The position numbers and the translations under genes are program-made. A stretch of DNA of 64,000 bases from Artemisia argyi. Its lineage: Eukaryota > Streptophyta > Magnoliopsida > Asterales > Asteraceae. Positions 12,449 through 23,856 of the stretch are shown piece after piece. The DNA lies in the NCBI GenBank assembly GCA_030686995.1, contig CM060693.1:115887728-115951727 (forward strand). The letters run 5' to 3'. The notes under the pieces were generated by a model. The model ran no database searches, had not been told where the DNA came from, and saw only the letters and a program-made list of their open reading frames with translations. Numbering within the stretch: the stretch's first letter is position 1; the number at the start of each line of letters is the position of its first letter.

Positions 12449-13399
12449 GATGATTCCTAGAAAATCAAATTTTCACATTTTAATATAAGTAAACGACTAT
12501 TGTAATGTGTATGTTCTAGTGTGTGCCTATATGAAAACAATGTGGAGGTGCGGTTAACTTGACTCATTTTGATGCTTAAAAATGTTTTATAATGCAAGTG
12601 ATGTTCCAATGACGTTTTTCATTTGTTTTAACAATATGGTGAACGGTGGTAAAGCATGGTTGACGACCGAGAGTGAATATGTGAAATGAGGTGGTGATTG
12701 CTTGACAACACTTGAAGCTTGGATATCTTCTTTGTGTTCTTCACTTGCTAGAAAGTGGAAGAGACGCATTTCATAATGAAATTCATTTGAATTTTGACAA
12801 CATAGGCAAATATGTTAATGAGAGTATGGATATGACAATTGCCCTTTGTTTCAAAAAGCGACACAAGGGTGAACATAGGTTTATGTATCATGAAAGGTGG
12901 TTTAATCTTAATAGGTTAGGTTATAGTGGGGATGACACACTTGTTTGGTTACATTGTTGAATCTTCTTGTGAAGATGACTAGGTGGAGTTATTGGTGAAG
13001 ATGATATTGACTCTTGGTTTCTTTGAGGGCATGGAAATGGTGGATGACTCGATATTCATAGGACAAAGGATAACTTGGTTTCTCATTTCACATTGGTTGT
13101 TTGAGGTTTGAGTGATGAAAGGTTATGAGGAATATGCTTGAAGTTTTGCTCATTTTGTGAATCTTATGGGCTGATGGTAAGTTGGAGTTGTGAGTAAAGA
13201 GGTGTTTGGTTTTGAAATTAAAAATAAAACATCCTGTAGATTTGACAGACCAGGCGGAACCAAAGGGAGGGTTCCGCCCGTATGGTCTGAGGGTTCCGTA
13301 GGAACTGCAGGGAGAAATTCAAAAGGGATTGTCTTGATTTTTGTGGTTTTATCCTAATGTTCATAACTAAGGTTTTAGGTCTTATGAGTCCTTGACTAA
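12449..13399 (-). other. Copia spacer with a second GC-rich array
   Basis: No gene recognised. A minus-strand ORF of 60 codons (12587-12769) has no known motif. At 13236-13310 GGCGGAACC and GGGTTCCGCC form an imperfect hairpin between CTGTAG and CTGCAG, resembling the LTR promoter cluster. Confidence 0.5.
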
Positions 13400-13865
13400 G
13401 CCTAGGGATGATGAATGCTTCTCATTCAAGAGGTTTTGTGAAAATGTTGATAGAATGGTTAACGTACACGACTTTCTTATTTAAGATGTTCCTCAATGAA
13501 CATTTTTACCAAGACGATGAAGATGGATCACAATATGTCAATTTAGAACATAATGGATTGAATTGTCTCTGAAGTCGATGCTTCCTTTGTTGAAGAGATA
13601 ACAATGTTGATAAAAGAATTCCATTGTTGATACGTATTTGCTTGTTCAAGCGGAGCTTGTTGATGTGCTTCTCCATCCAATACTTAATTAGAGAACCTCA
13701 CGCGTTTTGGAGAATCATTGGGTAAGTAGGTATAAAAGAGCAAGTACCACTTGTGCTTTTCTTATCAACTTATTACCAACATAATTCCATTTGGCATACA
13801 CTATGGTTTCTATTCCCGTTCTTTTGGGATACCATAATCCTAGTTGTGTAGTACCTTATGATGTA
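13400..13865 (-). pseudogene. Copia pol relic (RT/RNase H end)
   Basis: Conceptual minus-strand reading with several frameshifts gives LGLWYPKRTG (near 13830), DKKSTSGTCSFI (near 13755) and LNKKVVYVNHSINIFTKPL (near 13460). These are hallmarks of the C-terminal RT/RNase H part of Ty1/copia polyproteins (compare GLWYPKG, DRKSTSGTC, ADIFTKPL). Many stops and shifts make this non-functional. Its order between gag and the third ORF is as expected for copia. Confidence 0.75.
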
Positions 13866-15219
13866 TCCAAACAAGCTCAACTAAAGAGTTGTTTAAGGAT
13901 CTTCTTAAACACGAGCACATAGACAAATGCTAAACATAATGTTGGATCTAATTGTTATGAGAACAAGTAGTCTTCCGAACATTTCTCTACGTTTAGTTTT
14001 ACCTACGGATTTACTAATCTCATTCTTGATAAGTCATTAAAAACTTAACCATTGAGAACGAGAGTAACTAGGAATGTCTTTTAGTTAAAATCTCTTGCTT
14101 TTGGAGGTTGCTTTTATTATCAAAAAGACTTTCAAATATTGACACTATAAACACTTGATTAATTCAAAAAATCTATTATGTTTCACTAGTTGTTTTACTC
14201 TAAATTTCAAAAACTGTTTTCGTTGAATTTGTTTAGACACAACTATGACCTATAAATCAAGTTTTATAACTTATGTCAATTTTGCTTGATTCAATGTTTG
14301 ACTCAAGGTGAGAAGATGTTATTTTGTACTTTTACTCTTAACGTTTTACACAACATACATGTCTTGCCATCATTGGACTTTCGACTAAGTTATCATCTAC
14401 CAAAGATGATATCTTAGAAGGAGGAGATCACTCGTTAAATGTTATATTCAACGACTCCTCGACTCTTTGGGTTTTCTTACTTAAGACACTATGAACTCTA
14501 TTTGTTTTGAAAAAGTCCAAGAGGTACAACATCATGAGACTAAGTGTCACATTTGATGTGTAAATCTTAGATGTTGAAAACTCATTTTCTTCCACACATC
14601 CTAATGTATGCTAATGTAATTTATTTCACCTTGTGTGTTTTATGTGAGATTATCATAAAGGTGTGATTGAAGAAAAACACAATTTAAGACTCAAAGTATG
14701 GTGTTTGAGAATGTTGTTTAACAAAGGTTTGTTTTGCAAGCATCACAAAAGTGTTAGACATTTTAACACTAAGGAAATTCTTAGTTAGCTTACTTGTAAG
14801 CAAGAGTTGAGTGAGACTCACTCAAGAGTTTCTCGTGTTTATCTCTTGATGGTTAAAGAACCAAAGCACCTTATATCTCCTACTAGTACTAATGACGAAA
14901 TTCCTTGTTGCATAGAATCTAATCTTAGTTACTACTAATAGCAAGTAAACACTTTTAGAGTATTACTAATAACACATATTCCAACACATAATGCTAGAAA
15001 CAAGAGACAATCAAAGTCAAGTTGAAGTAATTCGTACCTTTTAAATTGCATAGAGATGCTATCAAGAGGATAAACACAACGCGTAAAATCTTGGTTTGAC
15101 GACACGCTTTGAAACTCAATTACTCATATATCCAAGAAGGTTAGACAATCATATAAAAGCATAGATCATGATAATCTTAATTCTTTTATCATGAGTTTCT
15201 ATTAGAGATTGAATTATCT
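13866..15219 (-). other. Unrecognisable decayed pol interval
   Basis: About 1.35 kb lies between the RNase H relic and gag, where a normal copia would have about 3.5 kb of protease, integrase and RT. No open frame and no motif that I could identify, so most of pol is deleted or saturated with mutations. Confidence 0.5.
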
Positions 15220-16211
15220 CTAAATCTCTCTTCTAGGTTTGACAAATTGTACTTGCTTTGTTTTATTAGTTAATGGTGCTTTTGAGTTAAATCCTAATCC
15301 GGTTTTATCTTTAGACAACCTTTGACTCCTCAACAATCTTTCAAGAGATTTTGAGCTTTCATCAAATTTAACTAATATTTTTCCTTTCTCATTTTGCATT
15401 TTAATCTTATGTTTGTAATCTAGACACAATTTACATTCTAGATCAATTTCAACATTACCCTCAATTCTAGACATTTTATCTTCTAACAAGATTTCCTTTT
15501 CAAAGATATTCTTAAAAGATTTTGAAGACTCGTTCTTGAAGATAATTTTTAGGTCCATGTTGCATAAACGTTTAGACTCATTTTCTAGTTTAGAAAACTC
15601 TAGGATAAATTTGTCAAAGCAAAAGTGTTTGGTTTCAAAATGTACCTTGCTTGATATTTTATCTAGTTGAGAATCACAAACCGGATGGTTGGCTTCATCT
15701 TCATCCATGTTATTCCATGAATCGTAAGCAAGTCCACTAAGAGCTCGTCATGAGTAATCATCTTCACTTACACCTTCATTTAAAACATTTAAACTAGTAG
15801 TACATGTATTTATCTCAACTAAATGTCAATCAATTAATATATCTAAGACTTCTAATACATGTGTGAGATCAAATTGATCATCTTTGACTTGACATATCTC
15901 TTGATGAAAGTTTAACATATTTTTCCAAATATCATTAGCCGTTTGACAAAAATACATTCTTTCATATTCGGTACTAAAGCTTTATAAATCATTATTTTAG
16001 CTTTAGTATTTTTATCAAGTTTAAGATAGTTATCTTGGTTTTCAAAAACTTGTTTTCTTTGGTTTGAAATCACCAAAAGAAATAATATGTCAAAGATCTT
16101 GATCAATTGATTTCACATAGTTTTCAAAATTACTTTTCCAAGTAAGTTTTCTTATACTAAAAGCGGTGGGTTTTGAATAGGTTGCCCTTCTTTGAGATTT
16201 TCAAAATCCAT
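15220..16211 (-). pseudogene. SIRE-type copia gag, broken
   Basis: Starts at the ATG at 16211 with MDFENLKEGQPIQNPPLLV, a start very like SIRE gags, followed by a stop. Further segments keep gag similarity: LKLDKNTKAKIMIYKAL (15912-16106) and a lysine/glutamate-rich C-terminal part (15220-15708) with SSKSLERLLRSQRLSKDKTG and QVQFVKPRR. No CCHC knuckle is seen. At least two stops and a large missing middle make it a pseudogene. It lies just downstream of the PBS at 16266-16277. Confidence 0.75.
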
Positions 16212-16265
16212 GGATCGATCCAAGTTTTAAAATACATTCTATTTTAAAGATCTTGAGTAACGTAA

Positions 16266-16277
16266 TTCCTGATGCCA
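16266..16277 (-). other. Primer-binding site of the copia element
   Basis: Minus strand TGGCATCAGGAA follows the LTR end after four bases. It resembles the initiator-Met tRNA PBS TGGTATCAGAGC usual for Ty1/copia. Confidence 0.65.
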
Positions 16278-16281
16278 ATTG

Positions 16282-17875
16282 TGGAAAACTAGAAGGGGGG
16301 TTGAATAGTTTACCGCTTTTTAATTCCTTTTTAACTTGAATATCTTTTAAATACTTTTACGATTGCTTAAAGATATAAACACAATGTTATATGTTTGATT
16401 CTTTGAAAAGCTTTTCATGTGAATAATAATTCTAACTTTACTATTTTCATACTTTGAAAAGCTTTGCATGTCATGATCCTAACTTTGCTTGTTTAGTTCT
16501 TTGAAAAGCTTTACTTTTGTTTGAAGATATAAACACATCTTTACTTCTTTAGTTCTTTGAAAAGCTTTATATGTAACTAGCTATTCTAACTAAAGAACAA
16601 CATGTAATAAGCAAAGATAAAGAAAGAAACGATCAAACCACAACACGATTGTTTATCGTGGTTCGGCTACAAGGACTCTTTTTCCTTTCCCTACATCCAC
16701 GCCCTGAGTTTCCAACTCGAGAGTTATAAGAACTAATCAACAAGCTCCTTTCACCGGCGGAGAAAACCTTTACAACGTCGCTTACACTTTTACCGACACT
16801 AAGCTAGATGTCGAGTTCTTTTACACGGGTACAACCACTCCCATCGTCGCTTACACTTTTACCGACACTAAGCTAGATGTCGAGTTCTTTACCATGGGTA
16901 CAACCACTCCTGTTAGTTCTTTTACAAGGGTACAACAACTCCCGACACACTACGTATTTTGAGGCCTAAAATACTAACCACTTACTTCTATATACATGAC
17001 ACACATGAAGTATAAACTTCCAAAGCTTATACATGACCAAGCTACCAAGACTTGCAACTTTAGAGTTGAAGCTTGTAACTTCTTGAATGATCTTGTGAAG
17101 TCCCTTGCTACATAAGAGAATCACACAAATCAAAAGGTTACTGAGTTAGTTGAGAGACTATATGAAAATATGTCCTAAAGGGGTGACCCAAAACTAACAA
17201 ATGGTTTGGTATTTATAGGAAAACATTCTGCAGGTCTGGCGGATACGGCGGACCCTTCAGAAGGGGTCCGCCCGTGTATCTCCAGGGTACCGTCAGGGCT
17301 GCAGTTGGTTTTTCAATAAATCTTCCAAACCAAACAAGGTCACATCACATGAATCTAGTCAAACACAAACCTTGCAAGCAAACATATATTTAGTCAAACA
17401 CACTTTCTTACCATAAATGTATATTGACAAAGCTTGCCCTAAATGTGATGTGACACTTTCTTATTATGTCAACATGCATTGCACCAAACATGGAATACTT
17501 CCAAAATGTGTAAGAACTTCATGGATAGTCAAACACATAAACAAACAATGTCACATCTACTAAATACTAGTCAACATGCATTGCACCAAACATGGAATAC
17601 TTCCAAAGTGTGTAAGAACTTCATGGATAGTCAAACACATAAACTTACCATAAATGCACATTGATGAGATGTGACACTTTCTTATTAAAGAAATACTTTC
17701 TTATTAAAGAAATAAAAACAATGTTAAGTTTAAAAAGAAATGTAAAGACTAGTTATACAAGACTTAAACTAAAATGATGTTTTACTACAATCTAAAGTTT
17801 GTACTTTGTCATTAACAAAACTTAGCAAAGATTGTAAAATATAAATAACGTTTTTAGGCGATATTTGTATTAACA
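16282..17875 (-). repeat. 5' LTR of the copia element
   Basis: 1594 bp, partner of 7247-8841, and the active-promoter copy by position. Within a 260-bp sample I see about three differences from the left LTR, so the insertion is recent. Confidence 0.9.
17205..17305 (-). promoter_or_regulatory. Copia LTR promoter: TATA box plus GC-rich dyad cluster
   Basis: Minus strand CTATAAATA at 17210-17218. Just upstream (17227-17305) is a GC-rich cluster: GGCGGATAC, then the hairpin GGCGGACCC...GGGGTCCGCC, then GGTACCGTC, bounded by CTGCAG hexamers. The surrounding LTR is AT-rich, so the cluster stands out. Confidence 0.65.
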
Positions 17876-18462
17876 ATTGGAATTTCATCTGATGAACCTG
17901 ATGAATCTTTATAAAATCCAAGGATATCAAGGGTATCATCATCATCACTGTCATCAGGAATGAAACGAAATCGAGAGCTAGATCTGGCTGTTTTTTCTTT
18001 TTCAATTGATTCCCTAATAGATTTTTCATAAGTATCTTGGGAATTTATTTTAGCAGCCTGTTCGTCAGCTAGCAATTCTTCCATCGATTTTTGTTTTGAA
18101 TTATCTGGGGTATGTGTTATTCCTTTCAAGTCTTTCACTAAATCCAAAAGATCAAGGAGAAGACTTTGAGGAACTGGCTGAGGTGGAGGTTCGTCATAAT
18201 ACGATGTGTCAAAATTATTACAAGGAAATGGATTCCTTGTTTGACAATCGGAGCTCAAGTGTGGACCTCCACAGTAATCACAACAGTAAAACTGATATGG
18301 CTGTGAGTCGTATGTGCTAGAGTTATAATCGTTATCAGGAAACTGCTCATAGACAAGCGTGTTTCCTGATTGACAATCATAACTGTAGTGTGAACCACCA
18401 CAGTACTCACAACAGTAAAACTGCTGAGACTGATGGTGTGGTTGAGACATAGAAAGAATCAA
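17876..18462 (-). pseudogene. Element A ORF, N-terminal part with two zinc knuckles
   Basis: Minus-strand ORF from the ATG at 18462, 275 bp downstream of the PBS, about 195 codons before the copia insertion. It has two tandem knuckles, CEYCGGSHYSYDC and CDYCGGPHLSSDC, both CX2CX3HX4C. These are followed by a leucine/lysine stretch, a charged coiled region (SIRESIEKEKTARSSSRFRF) and an acidic run DDSDDDD. No capsid domain is present, unlike elements B and C. It is presumably an RNA-binding gag-like product of a non-autonomous element; the rest of the reading frame continues at 7246. Confidence 0.7.
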
Positions 18463-18736
18463 AAGGTTTGGGAGGGTAAGGAATGAAGAATCAAAAGGGT
18501 AGGAGGGTAAAGATGAATATTTTTGGGTTTTTGGAAATACATTTTATATACAAATAAGAAGGAAAATCATTTTGGATTTTTGTGTTCGTTGAAAACTGAT
18601 TTTAAAATGTTTTCGGGAACAGTTTTGTTTTTATATGAAAATAAGAAGATAATATGAACAATGGTGGGTAAATATACAATGAGTGTATATCCCGATTCAC
18701 TAATACGTAAAATCGTTCAGAATAGCGCGCACACCT

Positions 18737-18753
18737 CCCCGGCAGCGGCGCCA
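18737..18753 (-). other. Primer-binding site of element A
   Basis: Minus strand TGGCGCCGCTGCCGGGG, a near-perfect match to the tRNA-Asp type PBS, five bases from the LTR end. Confidence 0.75.
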
Positions 18754-18758
18754 AAAAT

Positions 18759-21700
18759 TGATTGGCTCCAAAAGGTCAACCTAAATTGACCAGGGAATGG
18801 TCAACCATGTCAAACAGCTTAGAGTCAATGCTCCGCGGAATATAGTGGTTTCCCCGGGTCGTTATGTCCCGACGAGGTGTGATGGTTATTAAACGGGTTT
18901 GTGATCGGGTGAATCTGGACGGGAAAGGGTTTGAGATTGATTACACTACTGATTTGTACAATGAATTAGCTTAAATAAGCTATATGAACAAGACTGGAAG
19001 TTTGGAAAAACTTAAAACGCGTACGTTTACATTTAAATTTACGCGAACGTACGAAATAAAAAGTGAAAACTAAATTCTGAAAACCCACAGGGGGTGAAAA
19101 TGAATTTTTTACAAACTAAAAGATAAAATAAAAAATTTAGAAAAAGAAAATAAATTTTTACACTAATTAATTATTTATTATTAATTAAATACTATTTAAT
19201 ACTTATTATTAATACTTAAAATACTTAAACACAACATAATATTATTTAAATACAAGAAAAGTGAAAATAAAATTTCTAAAATTATAAAATAACGAAAAAC
19301 AAATTTTAAAATTAAAAATATGTATTTTTGTCTTTTTGTGATTTTTATATTAATTAATTACTAATTAAATATTAATTACCTAATTAAATTATTTTAAATT
19401 AAGAAAAATAGAAAATGAATAGTAAAAATTACAAGAAAATTCCTAAAATTATATTATATTATATAAAAGCTAGGAAAAATATAAAAACTAATTCTTACTT
19501 AATAAAAACTAATTTTGCTATTTAAAACTTAATTATTAATTAATTACTAATAAAACTAATATTAAATCTAATAAATTCTAAATGACAAAATAAAAATCTG
19601 AGAAAATTACTAAAATTACTTTAATCTAAAAGGAAATTAATAAAAATATAAAAATACCAAGTACTAAATAAAAATCTAAAAATGAAAATTAAAATTTAAA
19701 TTACATTAAATAGAAACTATCACTTATTTTTAAATTGGATTTTCTTGATTTTTCTTTTACAAACCTATTTTGCAACTAAAAACTAACAACTTTTGAAAAA
19801 ACAACTTTTTTGTAACTTAGAAATAAGCACTGTGGAAGCTTAATTGCTCCACAGTTGACTTTTGTTGACTAAATAACAAAATAAGCTAAAATGGGCTTAA
19901 GTGGGACCCACTATGAGTGATTCTGGTTCACTTGAGTATTATGAACAAGATTAAGCTAGAAAAAGTAAAGGAGTACCACAGAATAAGCCAATGAAACAAA
20001 ATAAGCACTCCAATTCTTGTTACTTAACTGAAAAATGGGACAGAGTTTGGGAGTTGATTCAGGTGGGGTCCACAGGATCTAGGGTCAAATGGTTGGTCAA
20101 AGATTGAACCCTTCCAGGAGGGGGGTTGAATGAACCAAGAATGAGGCATGTGGGACCACTGTAGAGGTCAGAAACCACCACCAAAGTGGTGGTGGTGGCT
20201 GGGTTGTCTGCTGCAGCAGGGCATCACCCTTGCTCTGCAGCTGTGTTTGGGTGAAGGTGGGGACCACAGCAAAAATCTCAAAAATATAGAAGCTATGGGA
20301 TTTTGAAGATGAGCTGGGGGACTATGAATATAAAGAAGTTTCAATACCTAAGACCAAACACAAAAATCACAAGAATTCATGCCATTTTGGGTTTTCTGCC
20401 AAAGAGTAAAAATTGACTTTTTGAGTTGTGATGAACCTTTGACTAAAATGAACTTTGATTCAAACCTAGATGCTGAAATTGATGTATTAAGCTACTAAGA
20501 GGCTGATTTAGGCTAGAAATACAACAAATATATATGGAAATGGTGAAGTGACATCCTCTAATCCTTAACAGTTAACAATTTAGAGGATTAAATGGTGATT
20601 TTGACTTTACACCCTAATGACCTGAGTTTTAAGACTACAATACCCTAGTATGACCTAAAGTAGTGTGATTAAACTATCCTAGACCACTAACACCACCAAG
20701 TACACTCAGTATCAAGCTGAGCCAAACACCCCTTATACTTAAACTGTTGGGATCTAAATGAAGCAGATGGGTGAATTCAACCATAAAACTCATAAGTTAC
20801 TAATATTAGACCATATAAAACACAATTAAGCTACACCAAACAGTGATTATTAACAGAAACTAATAGTAAAGTTAAATGAGAGATTAGCACTAAAAACATG
20901 AAAATTGAAACTCACAATGGGATTGGTGTTCAAAACCAGGAACAAGGAGTTATTAGCTCAACTTAATACCTCCCAAGAGGTTCTAAACCAACTCCACAAA
21001 CTTCTTCTCTTCCTTTTTTTTACTTAATCTCACAGAATCATTTGAAACTTTTAGGTAACTTTGAATTTCTCCATTAAACTTAATAAAACTTGACTTTTAG
21101 TATACAAATACTTAAGAGGTCTTATATATGAGCTGAGATGAGCTCACATGTATCTAAACAACACCTATTTCCAATAATTGAGGCACAATGAATTTTTTAG
21201 TAAAAAATGGTGCATAAAACTGAGATTGCAAGAAGACTTAAGTTTAAGCTTTAATTAAGATGAAATTACATTACAGAGAATTAAATAAACTTTCTTGATC
21301 CGAAGATTACAACTAAAATGGAAATTGAATTAAAAACGACATAACCTATTTTTGACTAAGACTAATACTACTCTAATTACATCCACTGGTTCCTTTTTTC
21401 TTCCTTTAAATAGGTCTTGGAGTCTTTTTCTGACTTTCCCACATCTGTTTCTCACCCTTGGATCACTTGAATTGATCTTGGCCCTTTAAAACCTTTTGGC
21501 GGGAAAAGGGTATTTGACAGGTTTGGGTAACTTGGAGTATTTCATGGACATTAAATGGATTTTGGAAGGTTGTGGAGGCTAGGGGGAGCAAGGAATGGGG
21601 TGTGTGCAGAGTTGGTGAAGTTTAGGGGGGGTACACAGTGTTGCAGCAAGTGGGGGTGAAGGAGATGGATGGTCAAACATTTGTTTGACTGGGTGAAGTA

Positions 21701-22484
21701 TTAAAAAGGGACGGGGGAGTATATTTTTTTGTGGTGGGCTTGGTTTTGGTGATTGGGCTTGGGGTAGGCTAGGTGGGCTGGGGTTTTAGTGGTAAGGGTG
21801 TTGTTTGGTTAATATATTACAAAAGGGTCCATTTGGTAAGTAACAAATCACAAGGACCATATATGTAATAACCTGAAAGTTGAGGGCTGCAAATGTAATA
21901 TTTCCAAAGTATTCCAAAGGTGAATTATTGCCAAGTTTCAATAGCACAAGGTCCTTAAGTGTTTATTTTTCATTTTGAAATTCACAGGGACCAAGATTGT
22001 CATTTTTGAAAAGTCCAGGGACCAAACATGTAATTTCCTCAAAATTTTTATCCAGGGAATAAAAGTGACACATGTGAATTCCCAAGGAACAAAATTGATT
22101 TTTTCATCCAAAAATTCCCACCAAGGACCAAATCTGCCAAAGGTTGAAACTCCAGGGACTAATTTTGTAATTTTCCAAAACTTTTCCAATTTTTCACCAA
22201 AGGACTAAATATGACAACTTATGATTTCAAAAGGACCTTTGGTGATAATTTTCCATATTTTGAATGACCAGGGACTAGTTTTGATATTTTATGAAAGTTG
22301 GGGGACTGAAACTGCCAATTTTGCAAACTTTGTACGTTTTTTATTTGTTTTTACTCTTTTTGCATCTAAAACATATAAAACACAATTTTGAAATATTTTC
22401 AGTATTTTGATGCATTTCTGAGTGTTTTTGTATGTTTTGAAGTTCAGATTTGACCAAAAATGATGAGTGTTTGAGCACTCATCA
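18759..22484 (-). repeat. Right LTR of element A, 3.7 kb
   Basis: TGATTGGCTCC...GCACTCATCA, 3726 bp, unusually long. PBS lies on its left and a PPT-like GTTTAGTGTGGGGGAT on its right (minus strand, 22485-22500), so internal sequence flanks it on both sides. It contains a long AT-rich stretch (19110-19790) and, near the right end, degenerate repeats of the type AGGGACTAATTTTGTAATTT (21977-22330). The region 21978-22484 is absent from the left copy. Confidence 0.85.
21405..21506 (-). promoter_or_regulatory. Element A LTR promoter candidate with E2F-like site
   Basis: TATA-like CCTATTTAAA on the minus strand (21405-21414). About 80 bp upstream in transcription sense is CTTTTCCCGCCAAAAGG (21492-21508), which contains the canonical E2F site TTTGGCGGGAAA on plus. 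The arrangement is identical in the left LTR (5121-5224). Confidence 0.5.
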
Positions 22485-22982
22485 ATCCCCCACACTAAAC
22501 TATTGCTAGTCCCTAGCAATAAACTATTTTGAAAACTTGATGGATTTTAAACTCTTTACCAAAAGCCATCACTTCTGGAGTAGCCAGATGTATCGATTCA
22601 AGTAAGAACTATGGTCCAACGGATTTGATTAGTCTTTACCAAAAGCCGTTTGCTTCTGGACTAGCCAACTCTTGATGGACAAAGTCAACATCTTGGTGAG
22701 CTGATTACCAATTATGGATTTTCCACTGCCTTTACCACAAGCCATAATCTTGCGGGCTAGCCAACTCATTCGCTTTATGGGATATGGCGAGTTGAGGTAC
22801 CATACAATTTTGGGCAAATTGCAAGCCATAAACGGATTTGATATATCTTTACCAAGAGCCGTTTGCTCCTGGATTAGCCAATCCCTTTTGTCTTTTAGAC
22901 ATGGCGGACTGATAACCACAAAAAATTTTGAAGCACAAGTGAAAAAAAATTTAAATTTTTGAAATTTTGGCCAAAACGGGGG
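22485..22982 (-). other. PPT and 3' internal sequence of a second A-family unit
   Basis: Begins with the PPT at 22485-22500. Then come four degenerate copies of CTTTACCAAAAGCC...TTCTGGACTAGCCAA at about 22556, 22634, 22730 and 22845. It is interrupted by element C after GGGGG (22978-22982) and resumes at 30185. Confidence 0.7.
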
Positions 22983-23856
22983 TGATACGTGGGAATCGCA
23001 CCAGGCTTTACCTCTCAAGGGATCTTGAGAAGCTTACAACCCCCACCAGGCAGTGTGCCTGATCGTTGTAGTATAGTATAGTGACAAGTACCGGGGGATT
23101 GATCGTTCAGCTAGGAATAGTATCGCTAGGATTAGAAAACCTGAATACTAGTTCTAAAGGTGAGAGATGATTCTTTTTGTATTTTTATATTTTTTAGAAA
23201 GCAAGTAAAAACCTCGGGTTTGAAAGATTTGGGCGGAATTAGTTGCTAGTCAACTAACCCAATACTAAAGATGCAATCAAAATAAAATACTAGAAATGAA
23301 AATAAACTAAATTATACTAAAGTTGTGAGCAATAAGTGGAGAAAATGTGTTTACTTAGATTTCAGTACTCCCTAGACATCTTTTACATGTTAATTACTTG
23401 TTATAGTTGCATGGATGACGGATTGTATTCCTTAATACCATTCATAGGGTGGCGCACTTAACTCCCCAATTCTATGAGCTCTTATCTCCTCCTATACCAT
23501 GCCCAGCACAACCATAGGGATTATAAACAGTGGCTCATGCATTAAATACAACCAATAAAGACCTAGTGCACATCGGTTCATGTTTCCGAAGACGTTCAAG
23601 CATGTTACCATTTGGAGATCTGCCAGTTTTCTTAAGCCTAACATCAAATTAATTCTGTTCCCAGCAAGGAAAATTAAGACTTTGGCGTTTTCTTCACTTT
23701 TATGCTCCAAAAACGTCCGAATTGCTTCCTTTTCTAGATTTCACTCCCAAAGTACCTAAAATCACAAAAGGAACGATTTAGGGCAATATTTGATCAAATA
23801 AATTCAATTCCGGGCTTAAATGACCCCCTAAAAGTGGTTCATTTTTCGCCTCATCA
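22983..23856 (-). repeat. 3' LTR of element C, promoter deleted
   Basis: Matches the right LTR except for a deletion of about 528 bp (equivalent to about 29450-29978) that removed the TATA box and the TGACG array. Confidence 0.9.

Larger units (their letters stand above)
7247..17875 (-). mobile_element. SIRE-like Ty1/copia retrotransposon, 10.6 kb
   Basis: Complete at both ends: LTRs 7247-8841 and 16282-17875 (TG...CA, about 98-99% identical by eye), a PBS like initiator Met tRNA, and a polypurine tract AAAAAGGGGGAGAT. The order on the minus strand is 5' LTR, PBS, gag, heavily shortened pol, a third ORF, a long 3' noncoding part, PPT, 3' LTR. It is inserted in the element A ORF. The flanking 5 bp agree only partly (CCAAT and TAAAT on the minus strand), so the target duplication is imperfect. 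The coding region is far more decayed than the LTRs. Confidence 0.9.
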
